Of a stretch of DNA of 64,000 bases, positions 10,556-21,900 are shown one piece after another. The stretch spans positions 4,773,409 through 4,837,408 of the forward strand of contig NC_085138.1 in NCBI RefSeq assembly GCF_035046485.1. The letters are read 5' to 3'. Source of the DNA: Aedes albopictus. Lineage: Eukaryota > Arthropoda > Insecta > Diptera > Culicidae. The position numbers were made by a program, and so were the translations under genes. Within the stretch, counting starts at the first letter, position 1, and each line of letters begins with the position of its first letter. The notes below the pieces were generated by a model. It was not told the DNA's origin. It saw only the letters and a program-made list of their open reading frames with translations, and did no database searches.

Positions 10556-11690
10556 CCGTGATTTCGGGTGAAATTGATCACTTTTCGCAGTTTTTGGTGA
10601 ATAATTTTTCAATACTAATCGATATGGTTACAATCAATGCATTAAAACAAGTACGACCATGGTTTTCATCAGTCACCGAGGTTGAAAATTCTACTGCAAA
10701 TCATTTTATTACAAAAAATATCATTTGAAATGAAAAATCAAAAACTTTACTTTCGGGGTGAAATTGATCAGTCTGTGAAATATTTTTGTAGGTGCTGAAA
10801 ATATTTTTTTCCACCTGCATTAACCACCTCAGAATGCAAAAAGCTATGCAAAACTTTTACGAGTTTACTAAATTTTTAATTATTTAAGTTTGAAGTTTAA
10901 TAAATCTTAAGAAAACGCCTGAAAGTATGCAATTTCCATACTAAATATGTTATAACTTCCATAAAAGTACAATTTTATGCATAAATTTCAATATTTATAG
11001 AACTTTTGATGACGAAATCGGTTTAAAGGAATACTTGGCAGCTAGATACAATCATTCGAATATTCATTACATTTGCGATACAGCTACGGTAACAAAAGTT
11101 TGACCACAGATAACAGACGTTTATGCTTATATTGGCAATGTGTGTAAAAATGCTCAACAGCCATTTTGTATGTAACGAGCAGCTGAAACTCATGTGGCAA
11201 TCATTTAGAGATGGCGCAGTGATCGATAATCAGTGATCGCTTTCAAGATTGCATGCACTACGCAATTTTACATTCAAGATTGTATTCGATCTTGAATGAA
11301 AGTGGAACTTTGAACTATTCTTGCATTCAAGTTAGATGTAATGTCGCAATCAGTTGAGTAGATGGCGGTAGTGAGCCAACGTATATCGTTTTGAACATTT
11401 ACACAGGATTCTGCGAAAAATTTGTACTAGCATAAACATCTGTTATCTGTGGTTTGACAGTGTCTTTGAAGTTCGCCCAACACGCAATTTCGGAAAATAT
11501 CGAATTTTATGCTGAAATATGTGTCTATTTGGCTGTAAAACATGTAAACTCATCATTCAATAACTCTTGAGCCAGATGATGAACATTTTTTACAAATTGT
11601 TTTAAGTTTAAAGCGTTATTTTTAACAAATAAAAATTGTCCTCACGCTGATCAATTTCACCCCACTGATCAATTTCACCCGAAATCACGG
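10556..11690. mobile_element. Non-autonomous inverted-repeat element, 1135 bp, TA duplication
   Basis: A 25-bp inverted repeat beginning CCGTGATTTCGGGTGAAAT bounds the element, and TA lies outside each end (10554-10555, 11691-11692). The core motif GGGTGAAATTGATCA repeats again at 10756-10770 and inverted at 11648-11662, giving paired binding-site-like copies at each end. No transposase ORF is present. A TA duplication suggests Tc1/mariner mobilisation in trans. A second element is nested at 11105-11451. Confidence 0.8.
11105..11451. mobile_element. Nested MITE, 347 bp, GTTTGAC direct repeats
   Basis: Inverted ends begin CACAGATAACAGA and continue to TTTATGCT on both sides with one mismatch. 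GTTTGAC flanks both ends (11098-11104 and 11452-11458). A 7-8 bp duplication would suit a hAT-type element, but the exact boundary is uncertain by a base. Confidence 0.7.
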
Positions 11691-11692
11691 TA

Positions 11693-12580
11693 CTTAAAAA
11701 GTGTCTTGAAAATCTGTTCAGAAATTCTACAATCAAATATCTCAAACTTCAGCAAGAATTCCTTATTCAGCGACTCCACTAAAAACCAAGAAAAAAACAA
11801 CTAAGGAGGCTAAAAATATTCTTCTGAATTCAACCAGAAACTGGGCTTAAGGTTTTCCAGAAACATACAATTTTCGTTTGAAGCGTATTCAGCAATTCCT
11901 GTACATATTATAATAATTCCATTGGAGCCTAAAACAATGCACGGACATTATTCGACTGTACACACTGAGCGATTGAGCCACATTTTACATTGGATGGACA
12001 TACAGAGCATGTACCAGTGGATACGGAGCAGAACTTAAAAACTCGTCACTCTAAGCGAGAATTGAACACTCATCCCACAGCATATTCCGATCAGTAGCTT
12101 GGAGATGATGCAGATCTTATACAATTATTATTACTATTGGCAACACAGGCCACCTCGGGCTGTATCATTTCTCTTAGCTTCTCTTCACTCCCAGTATAAC
12201 GTATAACGGGTATAACGTCCCAACTGGGACAAAGCTTGCTCCTTTCAACTATCATTTTCAGCGCTATAAGCTACACACAGAAAGAAATCATGAATAATAA
12301 ACAGCACGTAAGTTAAGCATCGACTGAAAATTATAGTAGAAGCTACAAAATTACAGCCATTTACCGAGAGATGATACTGTCCGCTCAGTAATCAGCCAAT
12401 CATGCGTACTGTTTACATTTTTTGAGACATATCCGCTTGAAATTTACATGGAGTAACGTAAACGAGGACAACTACGCTCAGTCGTCTGCCTCGCTGCGGA
12501 GACTGTTCTCTCGCTCTCTGTGGCCGAAGCACTACAGCAGTTTGTTCCTTTGTGGTGGAACTTGTTTATCTTTGTTTGCT
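11693..12580. other. AT-rich intergenic sequence, no gene seen
   Basis: I see no ORF of note, RNA gene or clear repeat boundary in this stretch. The phrase ACAGAAAGAAATCATGAATA near 12284 resembles a mobile-element terminus, but I could not find a partner. Confidence 0.5.
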
Positions 12581-12589
12581 CTCTCTTCA

Positions 12590-12665
12590 GCTTGGTGAGC
12601 CAGCTTAGAGGGGTTAGGCGTGAACTCTCACTCGGAAGATCTGAGTTCGATTCTCGTATAAAGAT
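12590..12665 (+). other. tRNA-like segment, possible SINE head
   Basis: An A-box-like stretch (AGCTTAGAGGGG near 12601) and a B-box-like stretch (GAGTTCGATTCTC near 12647) are spaced about 45 bases apart, as in tRNA-derived SINEs. The acceptor stem does not pair well, so it is not a functional tRNA gene. Confidence 0.4.
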
Positions 12666-12984
12666 TTTTTTAAGTTTCTCTGAAAAGCCGATGCTTAATT
12701 AACACTTTTCTCTCAGCAATCAGCAGTGTAATTTTAAGATCACACATAAATTTCTATCGAACACGATGGAGGTCAATTTGTTACATTCAGTTCGTCATAA
12801 ATTTACAGATTTTGTTCGTACTGTGCAGTCATTTGCTTCCTGTTGTGTAACGATCGAGTTGAAGCAGTCAACGCTGAATAAAAGGGAAGCTAGTCAAATT
12901 AAAACCATAAGCTAGTACACGACTGCAAAACAAGCATCATACAGCTACCAAACTCGGTTTTCAGAAATCAATCACTTGTCACTG

Positions 12985-13360
12985 GAGCTGCCTTTACTAC
13001 ACTCTATTCCAACTCCGGAAGATTTCCCGAAAGATGTAAAAACTTGATCAAATCGAATAGGAGACTCCACTAACAGAACAGCTGCTGCTATACTGTACAA
13101 TTCGTAATACTGACAAATCCATAAACCAGAACCATTACAGCTGGAAGCTGTAATAAAGTAAATGTTGGTATACCAACACAGCTTGTCGGATGTAAACATT
13201 ATTGTCAAAACAATCTTTAAATGGGATATATTGCTACTACACAAACACTTTACAGCCATCCATCTCTGTGCTGTGAAATTATTTGGGTTGCTTTTAATGC
13301 ACTTTAATCCGACTCCGGAAGATTTGTCGGAAGATGTGCAAATCGAATAAGAGTCCCAGC
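12985..13360. repeat. Diverged direct duplication
   Basis: The segment containing ACTCCGGAAGATTT near 13010 recurs near 13312. In both, similar sequence follows (AAGATGT, AAATCGAATA, GAGTC/GAGAC). The copies are about 300 bases apart and clearly diverged. No coding content is evident. Confidence 0.5.
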
Positions 13361-13443
13361 CAATAAAAAAAAGCTGAAAAGGCGCCTTCTCAAGATGTTA
13401 TTCAGTTAATGGTTACATAGGAGGCGAGAAAAGAACCATGACT

Positions 13444-13599
13444 TGGTGGCATAGAAGCTGCACGAAGATACTCTATGTCCAAAGAAGTCGAGGAAATGTC
13501 CTTTACAAAAAGTAACTGGGACAACCGGGAATCGAGCCCGTCACCCTCAGCATGGGCACGCTGGATACCCACACCTTTACAGCTGTGGCTATGTGGGCT
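13444..13599 (-). mobile_element. Diverged Feilai-like SINE fragment
   Basis: Read on the minus strand, this matches the SINE at 59037 along its B-box (CTCGATTCCCGG), the phrase ATGCTGAGGGTGACGGG, a GTAAAGGA stretch and an ATAGAGTATCTTCGTGC stretch. It ends early and lacks the 3' half. It is non-coding, an old truncated copy. Confidence 0.75.
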
Positions 13600-13689
13600 C
13601 TATGTTATTCCTATATCTAACCATACATAACTTCCAGCGACCAGCTGGACTAGCTATGGTAGATTATGTACGAATACGGATTCCCGGAA

Positions 13690-14692
13690 TAACGCGACGA
13701 TGGATAGAGTGATGTGCGTAGTTAGAGTATCAGGGACACTCTCGAGTCCCTTCGAATCTCGCAGAGGGTTACGGCAAGGTGATGGTCTTTCGTGCTTGCT
13801 GTTCAACATTGCTTTGGAGGGTGTAATAAGAAGAGCGGGGATAAACACGAGTGGGACGATTTTCACGAGGTCCGTTCAGCTGCTTGGTTTCGCCGATGAT
13901 ATTGATATTATTGCTCGTAAATTTGAGACGATGGCGGAAACGTACATCCGACTAAAGAGTGAAGCCAGGCGAATCGGATTAGTCATTAATGTGTCGAAGA
14001 CAAAGTACATGATGGCAACGGGCTCCAGGGAGGAATCACAGCGCCCACCACCCCGAATTTATATCGAAAGTGATGAAATCGAGGCGGTTGAAGAATTCGT
14101 GTACTTGGGCTCACTGGTGACCGCCGACACCAGCAGAGAAACTCAGAGACGCACTTTGGCAGGATATCGAGCTTACTTTGGACTCCGCAGAACTCTACGA
14201 TCGAATAAAGTTCGCCGACACACGAAGTTAACCATCTACAAAACGCTGATTAGACCGGTAGTCCTCTATGGGCACGAAGCATGGACCCTACGTGCAGAGG
14301 ACCAACGCGCCCTTGGAGTTTTCGAACGGAAGGTGTTGCGTACCATCTACGACGGAGTGCAGATGGAAGACGGGACTTGGAGAAGGCGAATGAACCACGA
14401 GCTGCATCAGCTGCTGAGAGAACCAACCATCGTCCATACCGCGAAAATCGGGAGGCTACGGTGGGCGGGTCACGTCATCAGGATGTCGGATAGCAACCCG
14501 ACTAAAATGGTTCTCGAGAGTCATCCGACCGGTACAAGACGACGTGGAGCGCAGCGAGCTAGGTGGGTCGACCAAGTGGAGGACGATCAGCGGACCCTAC
14601 GCAGAGTGCGGAACTGGAGACAAACAGCCATGGACCGAGTGGAATGGAGACGGCTACTATGTACAGCGGAGGCCACCCCGGCCTTAGCCTGA
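13690..14692 (+). pseudogene. 5'-truncated non-LTR retrotransposon RT
   Basis: A 330-residue ORF begins within the RT domain. It shows an LRQGD motif near residue 25, the catalytic FADD near residue 64, and a C-terminal region with the RLRWAGHV-type motif near residue 255 followed by GTRRRGAQRARW. This arrangement is common to APE-type non-LTR elements; I place it as RTE-like with moderate confidence. The endonuclease and the first half of the RT are absent, so this copy cannot act alone. The ATG at 13700 is merely the first Met after the truncation. A related shorter copy lies on the minus strand at 16473-17063. Confidence 0.75.
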
Positions 14693-14734
14693 TCGGTAAG
14701 GTGAGTAATGATGCAAGAAAAAACATTCTCTAGA

Positions 14735-15425
14735 AATTGAGCAGTCCCAGATGTTCTCAAGGGCGTTTCAGGAGATCTCAGCGTGGTCTCTGGGGGTTTC
14801 AGGCGTCTCAGAGGCGCTTAAGGGGGTCACAGTGGCGTTTCAATGGATCTCAGGGTGTTCTAGGAGGTGTCAAGGGAGCTTCAAAGGGTCTCAGGGGACT
14901 CCCGAAGAGTTCCAGAGGGTCTCAGTGACGTTTCAAGAGTGTTTCAGTTGTTTCAGTAGGAATCATGGGATACCAGGAGATCTAAGGGGCATTCCAAGAG
15001 AGCGCCAGGGCATTTCAGGGGGTACCGGAAGAACCCAGAAGGTCTCAGCAGCGTTTAAAGGGGTCTCAGGGGCGTCTCAGGGGTTCCAGGGGGCTCCAGG
15101 GAATATCTGGGGCGCTTTGGAGGTGTTCCGGGGGTCCTAGGGAAGAGTTACAGGTGTCCTCAGGGACGCTTCAAGAGGTCAAGGGATTTCAGGGTGGTTC
15201 GAGGAGGTCTCTGGGGTGCTTGAGAGTGTCATGGACATTCCAAGGAGTCTCAGGAGCGCTTCAGGGGTTCCCAGAAGGTGTCAGGGAGTCCCAGGGGCGT
15301 TTTAGGGGATCTGAAGGACGTTTCAGGGAATTCCAGGAGGATTCAGAACGGTTCCAGAGATTTTCAGGGGAGTTCCTGGCAGTCTCAGGGGCGCTTCAGG
15401 AGGGCCCATGGGGCGTTCCGGGTGG
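14735..15425. repeat. GC-rich degenerate minisatellite
   Basis: This is about 690 bases of short imperfect repeats built on phrases such as TCTCAGGGGCGTTTCAGG and GGTCTCAGG, with a basic spacing of about 10-20 bases. Stop codons are rare on the plus strand, so ORFs of 129 and 141 codons arise by composition. They have no domain and I do not call them genes. Confidence 0.75.
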
Positions 15426-15479
15426 CCTCAGGCGCAAGGATGGAAGAACATCACTTCGGAAGGAATGCTATCGACTGAG

Positions 15480-15800
15480 GGTAGCTGGCAGTGATATTTT
15501 ATCGGCGCAGCAGCCTACTTCGCAGCAAACGTGTGGGTGTGTCTTAGTAGCGAGTTCTGTTCTTAATCGAGGGATATAAAAGAGCCTGCCTATCGTGTTG
15601 AGACCGTTCTCGTATCGGACGACGTAACGAGCGGACCATCGGATGCAGAACAGCAGTAGGATCGAGGTGTCTCCCCTGCCTCCGCTGAAGCAGCATTATC
15701 TGTAGGTCGAATCTTCCTCCCTCGCACGGTGATCGACAACAGCAGCAGCTTGGGTTAAATTCAATCATAAGTGGACCTTGGACGAGTCTAGTAGTTATTC
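15480..15800 (+). promoter_or_regulatory. Possible 5' LTR/leader of decayed BEL element
   Basis: A strong TATA box (TATAAAAG, 15575-15582) precedes a leader that runs into the Gag-like sequence starting near 15826. The position suits a BEL/Pao LTR promoter. I could not define LTR ends, and no partner LTR is visible after the integrase fragment at 39474, so this is inference. Confidence 0.4.
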
Positions 15801-16472
15801 TTGATATCACGCGAGTCCCGTTGCCGTGTTATTAATCGAACCTTCACATCAGGACTTGACAAAGCAGTACTTGGCGCGCAAACGTGATCTGCTTAACCAG
15901 CCGGACGAGGAAGATGAAATTGCAAGCGTGAGGAGCCATCGCTCCACCCGTTCGACGAAAAAACGTATTGAAGATTGGGTCGATAATCAGGCAAAATCTA
16001 CCAGTATCCTGGTATGGGCGTCGTTGGAGAGACGTCTAAGCTGTATACACCAACTCATCATACGTCAGTAAAGTCGGTAGGTGCTCATGGCCAGCAATGC
16101 ACTTCTACTCCGATCCGCGATGAGCGAAGAGCCGAGAACCGAGAGCCTTTTCCCGTAAAGCGTGAGCCTTTGAATCTCATCGAAATAGACTTCCTGTTAC
16201 CAGCTCGCACTACCGGTAGCATCACGATCGGTGAAAACGATCCCGGAGAAGCAGCTGGGGGCAACGCCCCGACGGACACGAATCAGATTTCACCACCGAT
16301 CTCGTTGGTAAATCTAAACTCCTTGCAGAATCTTTTAGAAGAGCAAAAACCGACTGTGAAGTACACTGGAACGCTACCAAAACTGGCAAATAATGTCATA
16401 TTACCCTACGGTCAGCGGCAAATTGACATTGCCCTTCGGCGCAAGACAAACGAATTAGAAGAACGTCATCAA

Positions 16473-17063
16473 TTCATTCATTCATTTATTTAGTTAACAT
16501 CAAATTCATGATAATACTGAATCAACAATTTGCCGCCATAATACTCGATTTGCAGCTGCAGCTCTCCAACCTCGGTCACGCCCAACACTCGCCAGATCAC
16601 GCTCCACCTGGTCCGCCCATCGTGCTCTCTGCGCTCCACGCCTTCTTGTACCAACCGGATGGTTAGCAAACACCAGCTTTGCAGGGTTGTTGTCCGGCAT
16701 TCTTGCAACATGCCCTGCCCATCGTATCCTTCCGGCTTTGGCCACTTTCTGAATGCTGGGTTCGCCGTGAAGTGCAGCGAGCTCGTGGTTCATCCTTCTC
16801 CGCCACACACCGTTCTCCTGTACGCCACCGAAGATCGTCTTTAGCACCCGTCGCTCGAAAACTCCGAGTGCTTGCAGGTCCTCCTCGAGCATCGTCCATG
16901 TCTCGTGTCCATAGAGAACCACCGGTCTTATCAACGTCTTGTACATGGTACATTTGATGCGGGGGTGAATCTTTTTTTACCGCAGTTTCTTCTGGAGCCC
17001 ATAGTAGGCACGACTTCCACTGATGATGCGCCTTCGTATTTCACGGCTCACGTTATTGACGTT
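16473..17063 (-). mobile_element. 5'-truncated non-LTR retrotransposon fragment
   Basis: The minus strand encodes the C-terminal RT region (TLIRPVVLYGHE, then RIRWAGHVARM and GTRRRGAQRARW), related to 13690-14692. A frameshift separates the upstream AYYGLQKKLR segment near 16980. The 3' tail on the minus strand is a short GAAT repeat. AACGTCATCAA flanks both sides (16462-16472 and 17064-17074), so this is an 11-bp target duplication and a bona fide insertion. It is inactive. Confidence 0.8.
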
Positions 17064-17322
17064 AACGTCATCAAAGCGAAATTGATTCACGGCGAAGACG
17101 AGAACTGGACCTGGTTGATGAAATCGAACGTTTGCAACTTCAGAAGGATCTGAAACTGACAGATTTCGGAAACACAAAGCTGATACGAAGATAAAGCTGC
17201 AGGAATTCTTGGACCGGCAGACAGCCATGGAAGTACGACGGCACGAGGAATTGCAGCAGCTTGATGCGGAGATACGCCGACTAAAGGATGCAGAACGACG
17301 ACTAACGGATCAACTTCAGGTG

Positions 17323-17573
17323 CACAGATAAAAATAATGAGATTTACACGTCATGTAAACTTTTTTTTAGTCATATAAACTTACTGTTAAGATGGTTTAC
17401 ATGATATATCATGTAAATTTGTGTTATATGTCATGTAAAGACTTGGAGTCATGCTGAATTACATGATATTTCATGAATTTAACATGATATGTCATGTAAA
17501 CTTCTGTGATATCCCACGCTCCAATTATGTGCATCATATGTCACAGAATTTTACACTCTTTTTTCGATCTGTG
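17323..17573. mobile_element. MITE with CACAGAT termini and CATGTAAA subrepeats
   Basis: Imperfect inverted ends start CACAGAT on both sides. Internally the motif TCATGTAAA or TCATATAAA recurs at least five times, mixed with CATGATAT. The insertion splits a gag-like frame between 17322 and 17574. At most a TG duplication is visible, so the superfamily is unclear. Confidence 0.6.
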
Positions 17574-17815
17574 TGGTTAATCAGATACGCCCGCCCAACA
17601 GTGCTGTGGAGATCAACCATAGCAATACCGCGCACCTGGAACAACAGCAAGTGGAGCCAACGGACCTAACATCATCCCGGCAGGGAAATCCCACTAGAAC
17701 TACAGGGCTGGTAATTGAACCGCCTCCGGTAAGTGCCGTTCCATCTTATCGTAATGAAGCAAACACCTCCTTGCCTCAGTACCAAAACCATAATTACCAC
17801 TGTAACAGTTGGTAG

Positions 17816-18223
17816 ATTGCAGATGGCGGAAATGGTGGAAAGTAGTGGGTAATTAAGCTAATCCGTAGCTGTTTTTACGGCCAAGTATTTTCGAACTATT
17901 TCCGCAAAATCGGCCAGCCCCTCAACGAACTACCCTTTTGAAACCCTTCCGCTTAAGCGCCAGTACGACGAATCGCACTGCGAAAGAGCGTGTTCAAATA
18001 CCGTACCCGGCTAGTTCTTCTCAGGGCAGGTCAGGTAAGGACTACCCAAGTCAATAGCGAAACCCAAACGAGACAAAACCGAAAAAACCTGATGGGAACT
18101 AGAGTCTAATACGGATCGACCCAGCAAAGAGTGGTAAAGCAGTCTAACTTGTTGGATAGGATTTATTCTGCTAGATTCGTCCTGATTCCCTAAACGTGCA
18201 CGTTTTCTACAAACTAGTTTTGT
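17816..18223. other. Non-coding stretch, nothing recognised
   Basis: There is no ORF with a domain, no repeat boundary and no RNA gene visible. The left flanking copy of the 178-bp direct repeat begins at 18224. Confidence 0.5.
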
Positions 18224-18401
18224 CTGACCTTTGTTCACGATGTTCACGATTCGTTGAATATGGTACCGAAGCTTCTTGGTCACTGTGGCCTTGAAGACCA
18301 TTCGCGAGTGTCGTCAGGGATCTGCACGTGGGCCTGGCTGCGACTCGGTCGTCTCCAAGGAGCCACTCGAAGCTCCACGTGTCACACACCGGTCTGGGCG
18401 T
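18224..18401. repeat. 178-bp direct repeat, left copy
   Basis: This matches 22929-23106 with three base differences and no gaps. The pair brackets the Lian-like retrotransposon exactly. It starts CTGACCTTTGTTCACGATG and ends CCGGTCTGGGCGT. It is probably an unusually long target duplication, or a pre-existing repeat. Confidence 0.9.
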
Positions 18402-18969
18402 GTCCACGTGTCACACCGGCTTTTCGGGCCCGTATGAAGTTGATCACCAATATTAACTTCTTTTCCCGATCAGCCTAGATAGCTGTGTAGTGTCGGTAGC
18501 GGTTAGTTCAACTGGCTAAGAATAGCACTACGGACCGCCTGTTCCAGTGGTAGGAATCCACTAATCAGGTGACCCCTAATTCATGGTGTTATGCGGCTTT
18601 ACGCTTACCGTGCCTAGGAATGAATGGTTAGGGGGGTCTTATAAAAACCTAATCGCAAACGGAGCCTGTGGAGTACCAGGGCACCCTCCACAGTATTTGC
18701 CCTTACTGTGCTAACCGGAGCAATAGCGCGGTGGACCTTGTGTTTCTCCGAGACAATCAGCTGCCCTTCTTCAATCTCATACTTGAGGCTGAATAAGGGC
18801 GGGATTATGAAGATGTTGTTAATTAGTTTAGATTTTCACCTATATGGTTTCGCATTATGCGTTTTACACAGTGTATTCTGTGAATCCTCGCCTTTGGCGC
18901 ACTCAAATCGATACCGACCTGGCTTTATTGTTGCTGTTCTTTTTTGTGCTGTGATTGTTAGGAGTTTAA

Positions 18970-21900
18970 TCTTGCCTAGTTTGGGTAGTGGCTACGGTTA
19001 GGATAGCTCAGATCAAACTTCAGCACAAAAGAACAGCAACGATCAATCTTTGTAGACTTATGCAAAATGGTACAGCCCAAGTGGCGTTAGTCCAAGAACC
19101 TTACTTTCGTAAGGGGAATTTCTATTTAGGAAACCTTGTGAATCCGGTGTTTGCTACTTTCAGTAAAAATGAAATGGCAAACTCACGTGTCATGCCTCGA
19201 GCATGTGTGCTTGTCAACAACGCAATCGTTGCTACACTCATCTCTGAACTAACTACCAGAGATGTATGTGCTATCACAATAGATGTATCTGTTGGAAACC
19301 TCAACAGGAAATACGTTTATTGTTCGGTTTATTTACCGCATGATGAATCATCCCCTACGGATGCTTTCAAGCAAGTCATTGCATACTGCACTTCAAAAGG
19401 CCTTCCGCTAATTGTTGGTAGTGATGCTAATGCTCACCATATAATCTGGGGCAGCTCAGACATCAATTTGAGAGGCTTCAGTTTGATGGAATACTTAAGT
19501 AGTACAGATCTTGGATTACTTAACATAGGCAACCGCCCAACCTTCATGGTATCTGGTAGAGAGGAAGTGTTAGACATAACGCTTTGCTCTAGCAGAATTA
19601 GTCATGAGCTGACCAATTGGCATGTGTCAGATGAAGAATCTTTATCTGACCATCGTTACATCTTGTTTGAACATGTGAATGTTACTTCGCAAACTTTGCG
19701 TTTCAGGAATCCCCGGTCAACCAACTGGGATCTCTTTACCGATTTGGTTGCAGCCAAATTTCATGGATACTCACCATCAATTGACACTCCAAGTGATTTA
19801 GATGATGCCGTTGATACTACAACGGCCTTCATCATGGAAGCTTTTGAAGAAGCCTGCCCTCTGCGGTCTGTGAAGACCACGAGAGGAACCCCTTGGTGGA
19901 ACTCTGATCTGGCGAAACTCAGGAAACAATGTAGAAAGAGTTGGAACAGACGACGTTCGGCTGGTTCGGAGGCTTTCAGGTCGGCTCGCAAGGCTTACCA
20001 GAAAGCTCTTCGGTCTGCTGAACGATCCGGCTGGAAAAACCTTTGTACAAATGTTTCCAGTCTGAGTGAAGCCAGTCGATTGAACAAAATCCTTGCAAAA
20101 TCTAAAGATTTTCAAGTGAACGAACTTCGTTTGCCAAATGGTGATTTCACTTCCTCTGATGAGGAAGTTTTAGAATGTTTATTCAGTACACACTTCCCCG
20201 GATGTGTGGATATTACATCTTCGGATGAACCTGATGTCTTTTCTTGTAGTTATGATTCTTTAGCTTCGGCTCGGAGTATCATAACTTTAGAATCGATTGA
20301 ATGGGCACTTAATAGCTTTGCTCCTTTCAAATCTCCTGGGGCAGATGGGATTTATCCTATTTTGCTTCAGAAGGGATTTGATCATTTCAAACATGTTTTG
20401 AAACAACTACTTGTTTGCAGTTTTGCTACAGGGTATATTCCCAAATCCTGGCGGGATATTACTGTGAAGTTTATTCCGAAAGTGGGTCGCGCGTCGTATG
20501 AAGAAGCAAAGAGCTTCAGACCAATCAGTTTGACCTCTTTTCTTCTGAAATGCTTAGAACGCATAGTCGATCATCACATCCGTGATGTTCATCTGGCCAA
20601 TGTGCCTCTTCATGTGAACCAACATGCTTACCAATCTGGAAAGTCCACTGTGACTCTTTTACACAAAGTTGTTTACGATATCGAGAAGGCATTCGCTCAA
20701 AAGCAATCCTGCTTGGGTGTTTTCTTAGATATCGAGGGTGCCTTTGACAACGTGCCTTTCGATGCCATATTGGAAGCCGCACGGGGTTATGGTATATCTC
20801 CAATGATTTCCAATTGGATTCACCAAATGCTCAAAAACCGACATCTCTTCTCGACATTGCGTCAAGCGGCGATTAGGAAATTGAGTGTTTGTGGATGCAC
20901 CCAAGGGGGAGTCTTATCACCACTTTTATGGAATCTCGTAGCAGATACGCTATTGAGGCAACTCAATAATAGCGGTTTTCCTACTTATGGTTTTGCCGAC
21001 GACTACCTAACATTGTTAGTCGGTATGTGCATCAGCACCCTTTTCGACCTGATGCAAAACGCTCTTCAGGTAGTTGAGGGTTGGTGTCGCCAATATGGCC
21101 TTTCGGTAAATCCGAGTAAAACATCTATTGTTCTTTTCACGGAAAAGCGAAACCGTAATGGTGTTCGAACTTTACGTCTCTTTGATTCTGAAATCAATGT
21201 GACTGAACAGGTAAAGTACGTTGGAGTCATTCTTGATTCCAAGCTTTCCTGGACACCTCATGTTGAGTTCAGAATCAAGAAAGCTTGTATGGCCTTCGGG
21301 CAATGCCGGCGAACCTTTGGTACAACTTGGGGTCTAAAACCCAAGTATATCAAATGGATCTACACAACTGTTGTTCGGCCAATATTGGCCTATGGATGCC
21401 TTGTGTGGTGGCAGAAGGGCGAAGTGAGAACGGTCCAATCAAAGTTAGGCCATCTCCAAAGGATGTGCTTAATGGCGATGTCTGGAGCGTTCTCTTCAAC
21501 TCCCACGGCAGCTCTCGAAGTTCTCTTTGACGTTGCCCCACTACACATTCATCTCAAACAAGAAGCACTTTCTTGCACTTACCGCCTATGGGTACTCGGT
21601 TTACTAGAGGAAACTCCTGTGAACCGCAGTTCAACACACACCTCGTTGTTTCCACTTTTGGTGAATTGGGACAAAGTTGTCCTTGCTCCAAGTGATCTTA
21701 CAATTGCTTGTAATTTTCCATATAGGACATTTTCCACGAAATTCCCTTCCCGGGAAGAGTGGACATCTGGTTATCTGGAGAGAAGTATTTCAGACGGTAT
21801 CGTATGTTACACTGATGGCTCCCTTCTCGAAGGTCGAGAAGGTGCTGGTGTTTATTCTCGTGAGCTAAGGCTGTATCAGTCTTATTCACTTGGTAGACAC

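Larger units (their letters stand above)
15826..17815 (+). pseudogene. Decayed BEL/Pao-like gag, interrupted twice
   Basis: The pieces are 15826-16472, 17075-17322 and 17574-17815. The first is charged and Ser/Arg-rich, and changes frame near 16014-16071. The second encodes a strongly heptad-patterned Glu/Leu/Arg coiled coil (17075-17320). The third is Pro/Gln-rich. A non-LTR fragment with an 11-bp duplication and a MITE separate them. Removing those two insertions leaves one continuous frame across the junctions. N-terminal coiled coils are common in BEL/Pao Gag. The DUF1759-type domain expected next is not found before 18223, so the assignment to the same BEL element as 24030-39474 is likely but not proven. 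Confidence 0.5.

Noticed and set aside
9926..10612. 228-codon minus-strand ORF
   Set aside because: Crosses the tandem repeat and the end of an inverted-repeat element, with no recognisable domain.
14751..15579. ORFs of 129 and 141 codons
   Set aside because: Products of the GC-rich minisatellite with few stops.
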